Positions 10,628 to 23,100 of a stretch of 64,000 nt of DNA are shown in pieces. How positions within the stretch are numbered: the stretch's first letter is position 1; every line of letters begins with the position of its first letter. This stretch comes from Cladorhizidae sp. MBARI D1340-BT2 (Eukaryota; Porifera; Demospongiae; Poecilosclerida; Cladorhizidae), in contig JAQNBH010000011.1 in assembly GCA_028752905.1 (NCBI GenBank), positions 1,265,879 to 1,329,878 of the forward strand, read 5' to 3'. The notes below the pieces were generated by a model that was not told the DNA's origin, did not search any database, and was given only the letters and a program-made list of their open reading frames with translations. The translations under genes and the position numbers were made by a program.

Positions 10628-13600
10628 CTGCAATAAAAGTAATTTGCACGGAACATTAAACATAATTAGTCTATATAGTGTTTGTCCTGCCAGGGCTGGT
10701 GGAGCCACAGGCTAAGCCTCTAGTGTGTGTACTGCCAGGGCTGGTGGAGCAAGGAGCCACAGGCTAAGCCTCTAGTGTGTGTCCTGCCAGGGCTGGTTGA
10801 GCAAGGAGCCACAGGCTAAGCCTCTAGTGTGTGTCCTGCTAGGCAAGAAGCCACAGGCTAAGCCTCTAGTGTGGCTCCTGCCAGGGCTGGTGGAGCAAGG
10901 AGCCACAGGCTAAGCCTCTAGTGTGTGTCCTGTCGGGGCTGGTGGAGCAAGGAGGGGCGTGAGCATCTACTGTAAATCCATCACAGGGAGTGATATATTG
11001 AGTGTCTTTGAGCTAGTGCCACGCCCACCATTAACATGACCGTTATTTGTCTCTCAACAAACTCTCAGTTGACATAAATGACCTCCTCAATCAACAACTT
11101 GAATTTTACTCTCTCAGTGTTTCCACTAGATGCTCTAGCCTTCATCAGGAACAATGAGCCGCTAAGACTCGCGCGAGCATGTTATATACCGGTAGCTAGC
11201 TATTCACCACACCTCATCACACGCGTGAACTGGATGTGGAAAAATAAAATAATAATAATAATAGAAACAAAATAAACACCAAAACAACAAAACGACAAAT
11301 AAAATAAATAATAATAATAATAATAACAATATAATAATAATAATATAATAATAATAAATAATAAGTAAAAATGATACGTAAAAATGATAGAAATAAAAAC
11401 AATAAAAAATGAATAATTATAAAAGCATATTAATAATAAAAGGCAAAAAAAAGTGTAACATAAAAAAAAAAAAGTGTAACATAACTATCATTATATAGTA
11501 TACAATAAAGTGGCTGTCCTTGCTTGCAGAGCCTCCCATTGCTCCTATGACTATGGTGGCATTGCCCCTTTGTACAGCCACAGGTAATTGCTGGAGCAGA
11601 AATTATAAATAAAGAAATAATTAATAAATAAAAAATAAAAAAAGATAAATAAAAAAGAAATCAGAAATAATATAATAAAGACGTGCCTGCAACATCAACA
11701 AAGAATGACAAATAACTGAATAACAGTGGTCGGCTTCAAGTTCAGGCTCTTGAGAGTGGCTCCCCAGCAGCCAGGCAAGTCCATTCCATGAACTGCTCAC
11801 TCTTTGGTGCTAGGCTGATGTACAATGCCTCCTTCACTAGCAGTTCCTTCTCTCTCCTGACCTGGTCTAAGATGGTGGCTTCCTACAAAATAGGATGTCC
11901 ATTATCCCATGCATGCTCAGCAATTACAGATATCTCTTTAGCACACTATTTACAGGCATCTTGAAGTTCTTTCACTCTGGTCTCTAGTCTTATGGTCTCC
12001 CCTATGTAGTATTTCCCACAGCTACAAGGGATGCGGTACACAACACATGAGTGCATATTAGCTGGTAAAACATCCTTCACTCTGCTCAGTTGTGTCCTCA
12101 GAGTTCTTCCCGATCTGAAGACGACTTTGATGAACTTCCTGCAGACCCTCCTGATGTCTTCACTCATCCCTACTGCATACTTATTTTTAGACCCCCCATT
12201 GCCTGTACTGGTGTACTTATCTTCCTTTCTGCATTTAGATGTATCTGCAGAGCAAAGGTTGATAAAGGCTTGCAGATAACCATTCTCTATAAAGGCCCTC
12301 TTCAAATGATGTTCTTCCTTCCAAAGGTCCTCCTTCTCAGACACTACTCTCCTGACTCTATAATACAAGCTCTTCTCCACTCCTCTTCTGATATGGATAG
12401 GATGATGTGACCTATAATCAAGGTACCGGCTGGTGTGCGTGGGGTTTCTGTAAACTGTTGCAGATAGCCTTCCATCCTTCCTCTGTAGGTGGCCATCCAG
12501 AAAGGGCAACAATCCGTCCACTTCAAGCTCGAAGGTAAACTTTATGGATGGCCTGATGTTGTTCAGATGGCCAACAACTCCTGCTCACTTCCCTTCTTCA
12601 CAATGCAGAAGATATCATCCACATATCTCTTCCAAAACCTGTGCTTCAGTGGGGCAGTTGTGAGTGCCAAGAATTCCATGTAAAGGTTGGCTACCACTGC
12701 AGATACTTCTTCTGTAGGACTGGCAAATTCCACATATTCTTCCTCGAAGCTCATGTGCCCAGTGGAATTCGCCAGCCGTACAGAAGCAGCAGTGCCTTAA
12801 TGGCTGAGTTTGAAGACCCTTTGTAGGGGAGCAGCAGGGAAGCCCGCAGCAAATCCAAGCAGAACCATCAAAAGAAGCTGGAGACACTTTTGGAGAGAAG
12901 GAGATTGAGAGAAGTGAAGATGCACCCCCAGGGCATGAACAGATGGCTGGTGAATCTGGGCAGAAAAGAATCTTTCTCCAACTCAGCAAGAAGTGCTTGC
13001 TTTGAGTCTTAACTTTGTCCCTGCTCCAAAGAGTCTACCTTTGATGGCCACCATAAGAGATGGCCAGGAAGATGGAGGATAACTAGGAAGAATATACATG
13101 TGGAATTTTGGGAGAGCTGAGTAAGATGGAAGAGATCATGATCCTACCAGCAGACAAGAGGAAGACAACAGTCCTGATGACAAAAGAAAGTTACATTTCA
13201 TAGCTGACAGGAATGCTGGAGACCAAGACACATGCAATACTGAAGAGAAGGATCCTACCAACATGCAGGAAAGCAAGGGTAAGCCTGAAGCCACAACTAC
13301 CATAAGTTTTCGGTATTGTGTCATTCTTTGTAGACGTTTCGATATCAAGCATGTCTTTTTCAAATTTATTATATATAAATATTTATTTCATTTCATTATT
13401 TTTATTATTATCATCATCATCATCATCATCATCGTCATCATTAAATTTTTAATAATCTTCTCAATAATCAACTTCAAATTAATCATCCTGATGAAGGCTA
13501 GAGCATTTAGTCATTATTCCTGATGAAGGCTAGAGCATCTAGTCATTATTCCTGATGAAAGCTAGTCATTATTCCTGATGAAGGCTAGAGCATCCAGTCA

Positions 13601-16600
13601 TTATTCCTGATGTAGGCTAGAGCATTTCCTGATGAAGGCTAGAGCATCTAGTCATTATTCCTGATGAAGGCTAGAGCATCTAGTCATTATTCCTGATGAA
13701 GGCAGGAACATCTAGTCATTATTCGTGATGAAGGCTAGAGCATCTAGTCATTATTCCTGATGAAGGCAGGAGCATCTAGTCATTATTCCTGATGAAGGCT
13801 AGAGCATCTAGTCATTATTCCTGATGAAGGCTAGTCATTATTCCTGACGAAGGCTCGAGCATCTAGTCATTATTCCTGATGAAGGCAGGAGCATCTAGTC
13901 ATTATTCCTGATGAAGGCTAGAGCATCTAGTCATTATTCCTGATGAAGGCAGGAACATCTAGTCATTATTCCTGATGAAGGCTAGAGCATCTAGTCATTA
14001 TTCCTGATGAAGGCAGGAGCATCTAGTCATTATTCCTGATAAAGGCTAGAGCATCTAGTCATTATTCCTGATGAAGGCGAGAGCATCTAGTCATTATTCC
14101 TGATGAAGGCTAGAGCATTCTAGTCATTATTCCTGATGAAGGCTAGAGCATCTAGTCATTATTCCTGCTGAAGGCTAGAGCATCTAGTCATTATTCCTAA
14201 TGAAGCTAGAGCATCTAGTCATTATTCCTGATGAAGGCTAGAGCATCTAGTCATTATTCCTGATGAAGGCAGGAGCATCTAGTCATTATTCCTGATGGAG
14301 GCTAGAGTATCTAGTTGATGAAGGCTAGTCATTATTCCTGATGAAGGCCTGATGAAGGCTAGAGCATTTAGTGGAAATGTGAGAGAATACAATTTCAAGT
14401 TGATTATTGAAAAGGTGATTGTAAAACTTGAATGACAATGACTCTCATGATAATCAACACAAGGGGAGACTAAGCCATTTAAATATATATAACAATAATA
14501 ATATTGTGTGTTTGCGACTTGAGACCTCTATAGATAATTATACACTTTACTGTATGGACTTGATGCATAGCTGATATCTCTCTCTGTGTGCTCTCTCTTA
14601 GTAAAAATGTTGCATAGCTACTATAACTATGCCAAAGTTAACTGCTACTTTAAGTGGGATACCTCAAAGTCGTCAAGGCCTGAGTTGCTAGTGTGGCTCC
14701 TGATGATTTAAAAGTGCTGTGGACAGTTCAAATATGTAGGTGTGACTACAGGCTCCAGTGAGAGTGCTTTCAATAGGTGTTAAAACATGAGTAACCAACC
14801 AGCTGCTTCATCACCTCATCGCGTTTTAGCACCTAATACATGACCCCCTCCTGTGTGATGTCCACATCTATGACACCCTCCTGTGTGATATCCACATCTA
14901 TGACCCTCTCCTGTGTGACGTCCACATCTATGACCCCCACCTGTGTGATGCCAACATCTATGACCCCCTCCCGTGTGACGTCCACATCTATGACCCCCTC
15001 CTGTGTGATATCCACATCTATGACCCTCTCCTGTGTGACGTCCACATCTATGACCCCCACCTGTGTGATGCCAACATCTATGACCACCTCCCGTGTGACG
15101 CCAACATCTATGACCACCTCCCGTGTGACGTCAACATCTATGACCCCCTCCTGTGTGATGCCAACATCTATGACCCCCTCCCGTGTGACGTCCACATCTA
15201 TGACCCCCTCCTGTGTGATGTCCACATCTATGACCCCCTCCTGTGTGACGTCCACATCTATGACACCCTCCTGTGTGATGCCCACATCTATGACAACCTC
15301 TCCTGTGTGATGTCCACATCTATGACACCCTCCTGTGTGATATACACATCTACATATGACCCCTCCTGTGTTACATCCACATCTATGACCCTCTCCTGTG
15401 TGACGTCCACATCTATGACCTCCTCCTGTGTGATGTCCACATCTATGACCCCCTCCTGTGTGATGTCCACATCTATGACCCCCTCCTGTGTGATGTCCAC
15501 ATCTATGACCCTCTCCTGTGTGATGTCCACATCTATGACCCCCTCCTGTGTGACGTCCACTTCTATGACACCCTCCTGTGTGATGTCCACATCTATGACC
15601 CCCTACTGTGTGACGTCCACATCTATGACCCCCTCCTGTGTGATGTCCACATCTATGACCCCCTCCTGTGTGATGTCCACATCTATGACCCCCTCCTGTG
15701 TGATGCCACATCTATGACACCTCCTGGCAGTCATCTCTTCTAGCCAGCCCAGCACAGAATAAAGCAGATGCGTACAAGAAATTGATGGCATCTGCACACG
15801 AGTGATGCTTGTTAAGCATCTTCTCAATGTCCAGCACGCATTTTCTTGCTGACATAAGCTATTAGCCCCCCCTTTAATATTAGCCCCCCCTTTAACAACC
15901 AGGCATTGAAAACAGCCATAACAGGTCCCCATCCTAAACATACGTACACGTAGCAGGTGGTGAGTATAGCCTTCTTCTTGTCCCAGTTGCGTGCCTTCTT
16001 GATAAACTTTCTCTTCTCCTTCTGCTCCTCCTCAGGTGTGAGGTACTGCACGGCCTTGGACAGAGACGACCAGCGATTCAACTCCTTATTGTCGCTCCAC
16101 AGGATCTGAGGTGAAAGGTCATGCAGAGAGCCAATAAGGAAACCCACCAGCATCACTACACAGAGCAGGGCACGGGCAAAAGCTTACGTAAAATGTCATT
16201 ATCTATCTCTCTTCTCTCTCACACCATTCCTCTCCATCTCTCCCCAACCCGCTCTCCCGCCCACTCCACCACCATTTTTGCCAAGTTCTTAAGGTGAGAA
16301 ATAGCTGAGGTGGGCGTGTGTGTTTTGAGTATAGAATACTGGTCACTACCTCGTCAATGGAGAGTCCAAAGTCGTTAGGCTCCACTTGTCTATAGCGGAA
16401 CAACTCTCCCTTCAAGTGGCCCTCGTGTTTGTACCTCTGCAATAGGTCAGAGTCTGCAGCACACTCCTCCTCCTCCCTCCCCCTCCCCCTCCTACGCTTC
16501 CTCTTCTTCATCGACTTATCCTCTTCTTCATCTTGGGGGAGGTAATCTGCATCCATCTTAAAGCAATCATAACATATTATCACCTGAGGCATTCATATTA

Positions 16601-17151
16601 TCACCCGAGGCATTCATATTATCACCCGAGGCATTCATATTATCACTTGAGGCAGGTTGAAGTAGGTTGACAATAGGACACACACTGGACCAATACCACA
16701 CTGGGTTGAGGCAGGTTGAAGTAGGTTGACAATAGCTCTATAGGGGCACACACTGGACCAACACCACACTGGGTGGAGGCAGGTTGAAGTAGGTTGACAA
16801 TAGCTCTATGGGGACACACACTGGACCAACACCACACTGAGTGGAGGCAGGTTGAAGTAGGTTGACAATAGCTCTACGGGGGCACACACTGGACCAACAC
16901 CACACTGAGTGGAGGCAGGTTGAAGTAGGTTGACAATAGCTCTACGGGGGGCACACACTGGACCAACACCACACTGGGCGGAGGCAGGTTGAAGTAAGTT
17001 GACAATAGCTCTACGGGGGCACACACTGGACCAATACCACACTGGGTGGTGGAGACATGTATCTATATAGCTGTCCTCACATTGAAGTCTGTTAGACTTT
17101 CAGGATTCCAGTCTTCTCCTGAGAGGATACAATATCATGCTATAAACAGCT

Positions 17152-17189
<38 letters not shown>

Positions 17190-20100
17190 GGTAGTGAGCA
17201 TGGAGAGAAAGGCCATGCACTTACCCTCCATATCTGAGAACTCGGGCTTATCTTCCTCCTCTGCTACATCCTGGTAGTAGTTATCATCGAAGACTTTCTG
17301 CATCACACCATCATATGCCTCAGGGTCAAAGTCTGCCTCCAAGTCCTTCATGCTCAGTCCAAATGATGCCACAGGGTTGCCTAGCAACACCAGGATAGAA
17401 GTAAGAGGTGTCACAAACTGCTCAAGCCAGTGGTGGCTGGTAAGGGGATCTCAGCTTTATTCACTTCAAAAACAATGGGCTGGTTAACCTTTGTACTTTG
17501 CTCAAAACTTCACTAGGGCCTTCAGAAAAGAACCACCTCCATCACTAGTGGCATGTGTGCTCATGCAGGCCATGACTAGTGGCATGTGTGCCATGACTAG
17601 TGGCATGTGTGCTCATGTGTGCAATGACTAGTGGCATGTGTGCTCATGTGTGCCATGACTAGTGGCATGTGTGCTCATGTGTGCCATGACTAGTGGCATG
17701 GTGCTCACGCTATAGCTAGAGCTAAGACCAAACATTGCCCTACAACCACGAGTGTCCTAGCCCTACAACCATGGGCTACAACTAGCCCTAGGGATACAAC
17801 CACACCCTCGTGTAGTTTCTTCACTAGTAAGCCATGAGCTGGCCATTAGAGATCTTGCACCCGGAACAAGATTTCCTGTGGCAGGTAGTGATGACCGATG
17901 ACCCTCTAAGACACACCTCAGCCACGCCTCTTCTCATCACAGGAGAGAGCTTGCGTTGCTCACGAGCTATCGTGATCTCCTGCACATGCTCAAACTGATG
18001 CAGGACAACCACAACAACCAGAGTGGGTGGAAACATTCTTTGTCACGCCTAGTGCTACACTGCATTATGACACATTGTGTTAAATTACAATGTTGCATTA
18101 CACTGTGTTACACCACATTATGTTGTTACACAGCATTAGATTGCATTACAAAGTATCACACAGCATTATGTTGCATTAGTAAGAACTGAATTAGACTTGC
18201 CAGTAATGCGGGACAACTTCTCCAGCTTCTCGGTCATCTCCTTGTGCTGGAGGTTCCTCAGTCTCCTCACCTCCTCCTTCCTGTCCTGTGCCTCGTAAGC
18301 TTTCTTCTCCGTCCTTTCCTTCCTCTTCTTCTTCCTCCGGTCATCCTCGCGACGCACAGAGCCCCCCAGAGTCCGGGGGTACGAGGTGATCTTAACACAC
18401 ATATTTGGTGGGAAGAAATACACGTTACCATGGAAATGTACTTACACCTCACACACACAACAGCAACACACGAACTGTCGAACAGCTCGAACAAGACTCG
18501 GGTTTGATGCAGGCCTGGAGGTAGAACATTATGCTCCTGTCACTAAGTGCACAGTTGCTCATGCAGGGGTGCACGGTTGCTCCTGCAGGGGTGCATGGTT
18601 GCTCATGCAGGGGTGCACAGTTGCTCATGCAGGGGTGCACAGTTGCTCATGCAGGGGTGCAAAGTTGCTCATGCAGGAGTGCACGGCTGCTCATGCAGGG
18701 GTGCACGGTTGCTCATGCAGGGGTGCACGGTTGCTCATGCAGGGGTGCACGGTTGCTCATGCAGGGGTGCATGGTTGCTCATGCAGGGGTGCACAGTTGC
18801 TCATGCAGGGGTGCAAAGTTGCTCATGCAGGGGTGCATGGTTGCTCATGCAGGGGTGCACAGTTGCTCATGCAGGGGTGCAAAGTTGCTCATGCAGGGGT
18901 GCACAGTTGCTCATGCAGGGGTGCAAAGTTGCTCATGCAGGGGTACATGGTTGCTCATGCAGGGGTGACGGTTGCTCATGCAGGGGTGCACGGTTGCTCA
19001 TGCAGGGGTGCACGGTTGCTCATGCAGGGGTGCACGGTTGCTCATGCAGGGGTGCACGGTTGCTCATGCAGGGGTGCACGGTTGCTCATGCAGGGGTGCA
19101 TAGTTGCTCATGCAGGGGTGCATGGTTGCTCCTGCAGGGTTGACGGTTGCTCATGCAGGGGTGCACGGTTGCTCATGCAGGGGTGCACGGTTGCTCCTGC
19201 AGGGGTGCACAGTTGCTCCTGCAGGGATGATGAGTGTCCTCCAGTTGCCAGACACTGCAGTTGTCAATCTAAATGGACTTGGTTAATTAAGTGCCCCATG
19301 GCATCTCTGTGAAGCGCTGGCCTCCCAAGCATATCAGTTCTGCGCATGTGTGCTAGAAGCACATGTGCAAGACTACATGTACATGACAATTATCCAGAGG
19401 AAAAGTTGGAGAGATAGTGTGTTACGACTCGTGGCTGAAGAAGTGCAGCAGTCCGTTGCTCAAGATAGCTCCCTCACCTTCTCTGGCTCGCTTAGCTCAT
19501 CCTATACCTCCAGGCCTAAAATATCATGTGCAGTATTCTCGTAATTTAGGTAGAATAATGAATGGGTGTCCATTATTTAGTGCAAGTGCCTATAAGCTGT
19601 TTGGCGATGGGCTTCTTCCAAGTCTGGACATCCATTTATGTGTGGGGTGCTAGGCAACCATGTGTTTATGTGTGGGTGCTAGGCAACCATGTGTTTATGT
19701 GTGGGGTGCTAGGCAACCATGTGTTTATGTGTGGGTGCTAGGCAACCATGTGTTTATGTGTGGGGTGCTAGGCAACCATGTGTTTATGTGTGGGGTGCTA
19801 GGCAACCATGTGTTTGCACAATCTCTTCCTCCCCTTCACATCACACACATGTGCTCCTCTGAAGTGAACTAAAGGTCAGCCATATTGTCGCTTAGGTACC
19901 TTTCTGAACGTGTACCCATTTTCCATAGCCTTCTGTAAGTAAGTGAGCTTAGTGGCAGAGGACAGCTCATAGGCACTGCTGCTGTGGGGGGCCTAACCAG
20001 CCAGGGAGTAGTGGACTGCTCACTCCTCCTAGCTGACTGGTGTTGTGGGGCTAGAAGTGAAGGGGTCAATGGAGAAACACGGCAGGCAAAACTGCCCCTA

Positions 20101-23100
20101 CCTCCGCTAGGCCGCCCCTGCCTCTAGGCCACCCCTGCCTCTAGGCCGCCCCCGCCAATGCCTCTAGGCCGCCTTTGCCTCTAGGCCGCCACTGCCTCTA
20201 GGCCGCCCCTACCTCTAGGCCGCCCCTGCCTCTAGGCCGCCTTTGCCTCTAGGCCGCCTTTGCCTCTAGGCCGCCACTGCCTCTAGACCGCTCCTGCCTC
20301 TAGGCCGCCCCTGCCTCTAGGCCGCCACTGCCTCTAGGCCGCCCCTACCTCTAGGCCGCCCCTGCCTCTAGGCTGCCACTGCCTCTAGGCCGCCCCTACC
20401 TCTAGGCCGCCCCTGCCTCTAGGCTGCCCCTCATCTATCCTCACCAGGTCAGCATCAGGCTCCTCAAACCTGAAGTTATACTTCCTCTCAAACACTTCTT
20501 GCCGCTCTAGAGCTTCTTCATCGTCCGAGTCACTGGGTGGAGCTTCAGCTTCACTGGATGCGGCCTCAGGCTCAGACTCCACTATCTCATTGTAAGTAGG
20601 TACTCTATAACAACATGACATTATAAAAGTCATAATTAATATCTTATAAGTCATAATTAATATCTTATGTCATAATTAATACCATATAAAAGTCATAATT
20701 AAAGTCATAATTAATATCTTAATTATTATCTTATAAGTCATAATTAATATCTTATAAGTCATAATTGATATCTTAGTCATAATTGATATCTTAGTCATAC
20801 TTGATATCCTATAGTCATTTAATATCTTATAGTCATAATTAAAATCTTATAGTCATAATTAATATCTTATAGTGAAAATTAATATCTTATAAGTCATAAT
20901 TAATATCTTATGTCATAATTAATATCTTATAGTCATAATTAATATCTTATAAGTCATAATTAATATCTTATGTCATAATTAATATCTTATAGTCATAATT
21001 AATATCTTATAAGTCATAATTAATATCTTATTAATATCTTATAAGTCATAAATAATATCTTGTCATAATTAATATCTTATAGTTATAATTAATATCCTAT
21101 AGTCATATATCCTATAGTCATAATTAATATAATAATTAATATCTTATAAAAGTCATAATTAATATCATATAAAAGTCACAATTAATATCATATAAAAGTA
21201 ATATTTAATTACCTTATGAGTTTAATTACTTTATGAGAGATAGTTACATGCTAAATGTTGAGTCAAAAAATATTTGAGGATTCCGATGATCAAAAACTGA
21301 CACTTGGTGACAGTGAAGTGGGTGTGGCCTGTTTACTCTGCAGTTTCAAATTTGCTACCATATATAGCATCCTGCTACTAGCTGTGTGAGAGGCCACCAT
21401 ATATAGCATCCTATGGACCCTACTAGCTGTGTGAGAGGCCACCATATATAGCATCCTATGGACCCTACTAGCTGTGTGAGAGGCAACCATATATAGCATC
21501 CTATATGGACCCCCACTAGCTGTGTGAGAGGCCACCATATATAGCATCCTATATGGACCCTACTAGCTGTGTGAGAGGCCACCATATATAGCATCCTATA
21601 TGGACCATACTAGCTGTGTGAGAGGCCACCATATATAGCTCCTATATGGACCTACTAGCTGTGTGAGAGGCCACCATATATAGCATCCTATATGGACCCT
21701 CTGTGTGAGAGGCCACCATATATAGCATCCTATATGGACCCTACTAGCTGTGTGAGAGGCCACCATATATAGCATCCTATATGGACCCTACTAGCTGTGT
21801 GAGAGGCCACCATATATAGCATCCTACATATGGACCCTACTAGCTGTGTGAGAGGCCACCATATATAGCATCCTATATGGACCCTACTAGCTGGAGGCCA
21901 CCATATATAGCATCCTATATGGACCCTACTAGCTGTGTGAGAGGCCACCATATATAGCATCCTATATGGACCCTACTAGCTGTGTGAGAGGCCACCATAT
22001 ATAGCATCCTATATGGACCCTACTAGCTGTCTGAGAGGCCACCATATATAGCATCCTATATGGACCCCTACTAGCTGTGTGAGAGGCCACCATATATAGC
22101 ATCCTATATGGACCCTACTAGCTGTGTGAGAGGCCACCATATATAGCATCCTATATGGACCCTACTAGCTGTGTGAGAGGCCACCATATATAGCATCCTA
22201 TATGGACCCCTACTAGCTGTGTGAGAGGCCACCATACATAGCATCCTATATGGACCCTACTAGCTGTGTGAGAGGCCACCATATATAGCATCCTATATGG
22301 ACCCTACTAGCTGTGTGAGAGGCCACCATATATAGCATCCTATATGGACCCTACTAGCTGTGTGAGAGGCCACCATATATAGCATCCTATATGGACCCTA
22401 CTAGCTGTGTGAGAGGCCACCATATATAGCATCCTATATGGACCCTACTAGCTGTGTGAGAGGCCACCATATATAGCATCCTATATGGACCCTACTATAG
22501 CATCCTATATGGACCCTACTAGCTGTGTGAGAGGCCACCATATATAGCATCCTATATGGACCCTACTAGCTGTGTGAGAGGCCACCATATATAGCTCCTA
22601 TATGGACCCTACTAGCTGTGTGAGAGGCCACCATATATAGCATCCTATATGGACCCTACTAGCTGTGTGAGAGGCCAGCATCCTATATGGACCCTACTAG
22701 CTGTCTGAGAGGCCACCATATATAGCATCCTATATGGACCCTACTAGCTGTGTGAGAGGCCACCATATATAGCATCCTATATGGACCCTACTAGCTGTGT
22801 GAGAGGCCACCATATATAGCTCCTATATGGACCCTACTAGCTGTGTGAGAGGCCACCATATATAGCATCCTATATGGACCCTACTAGCTGTGTGAGAGGC
22901 CAGCATCCTATATGGACCCTACTAGCTGTCTGAGAGGCCACCATATATAGCATCCTATATGGACCCCTACTAGCTGTGTGAGAGGCCACCATATATAGCA
23001 TCCTATATGGACCCTACTAGCTGTGTGAGAGGCCACCATATATAGCATCCTGTATGGACCCTACTAGCTGTGTGAGAGGCCACCATATATAGCATCCTAT

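Noticed and set aside
14833..15717. 292-aa His/Gly-rich and D/V/T-rich repeat ORFs
   Set aside because: Artefacts of a 30-bp repeat, open on both strands, in KRI1 intron 11.
15724..15848. Extra KRI1 exon (CVLDIEKMLNKHHSCADAIN frame)
   Set aside because: Exon 11 joins exon 12 in phase without it, and its frame does not fit the available donors.
18386..19312. 308-aa cysteine-rich repeat ORF
   Set aside because: Frame through the 22-bp array in KRI1 intron 6, antisense to the gene and open in three frames.
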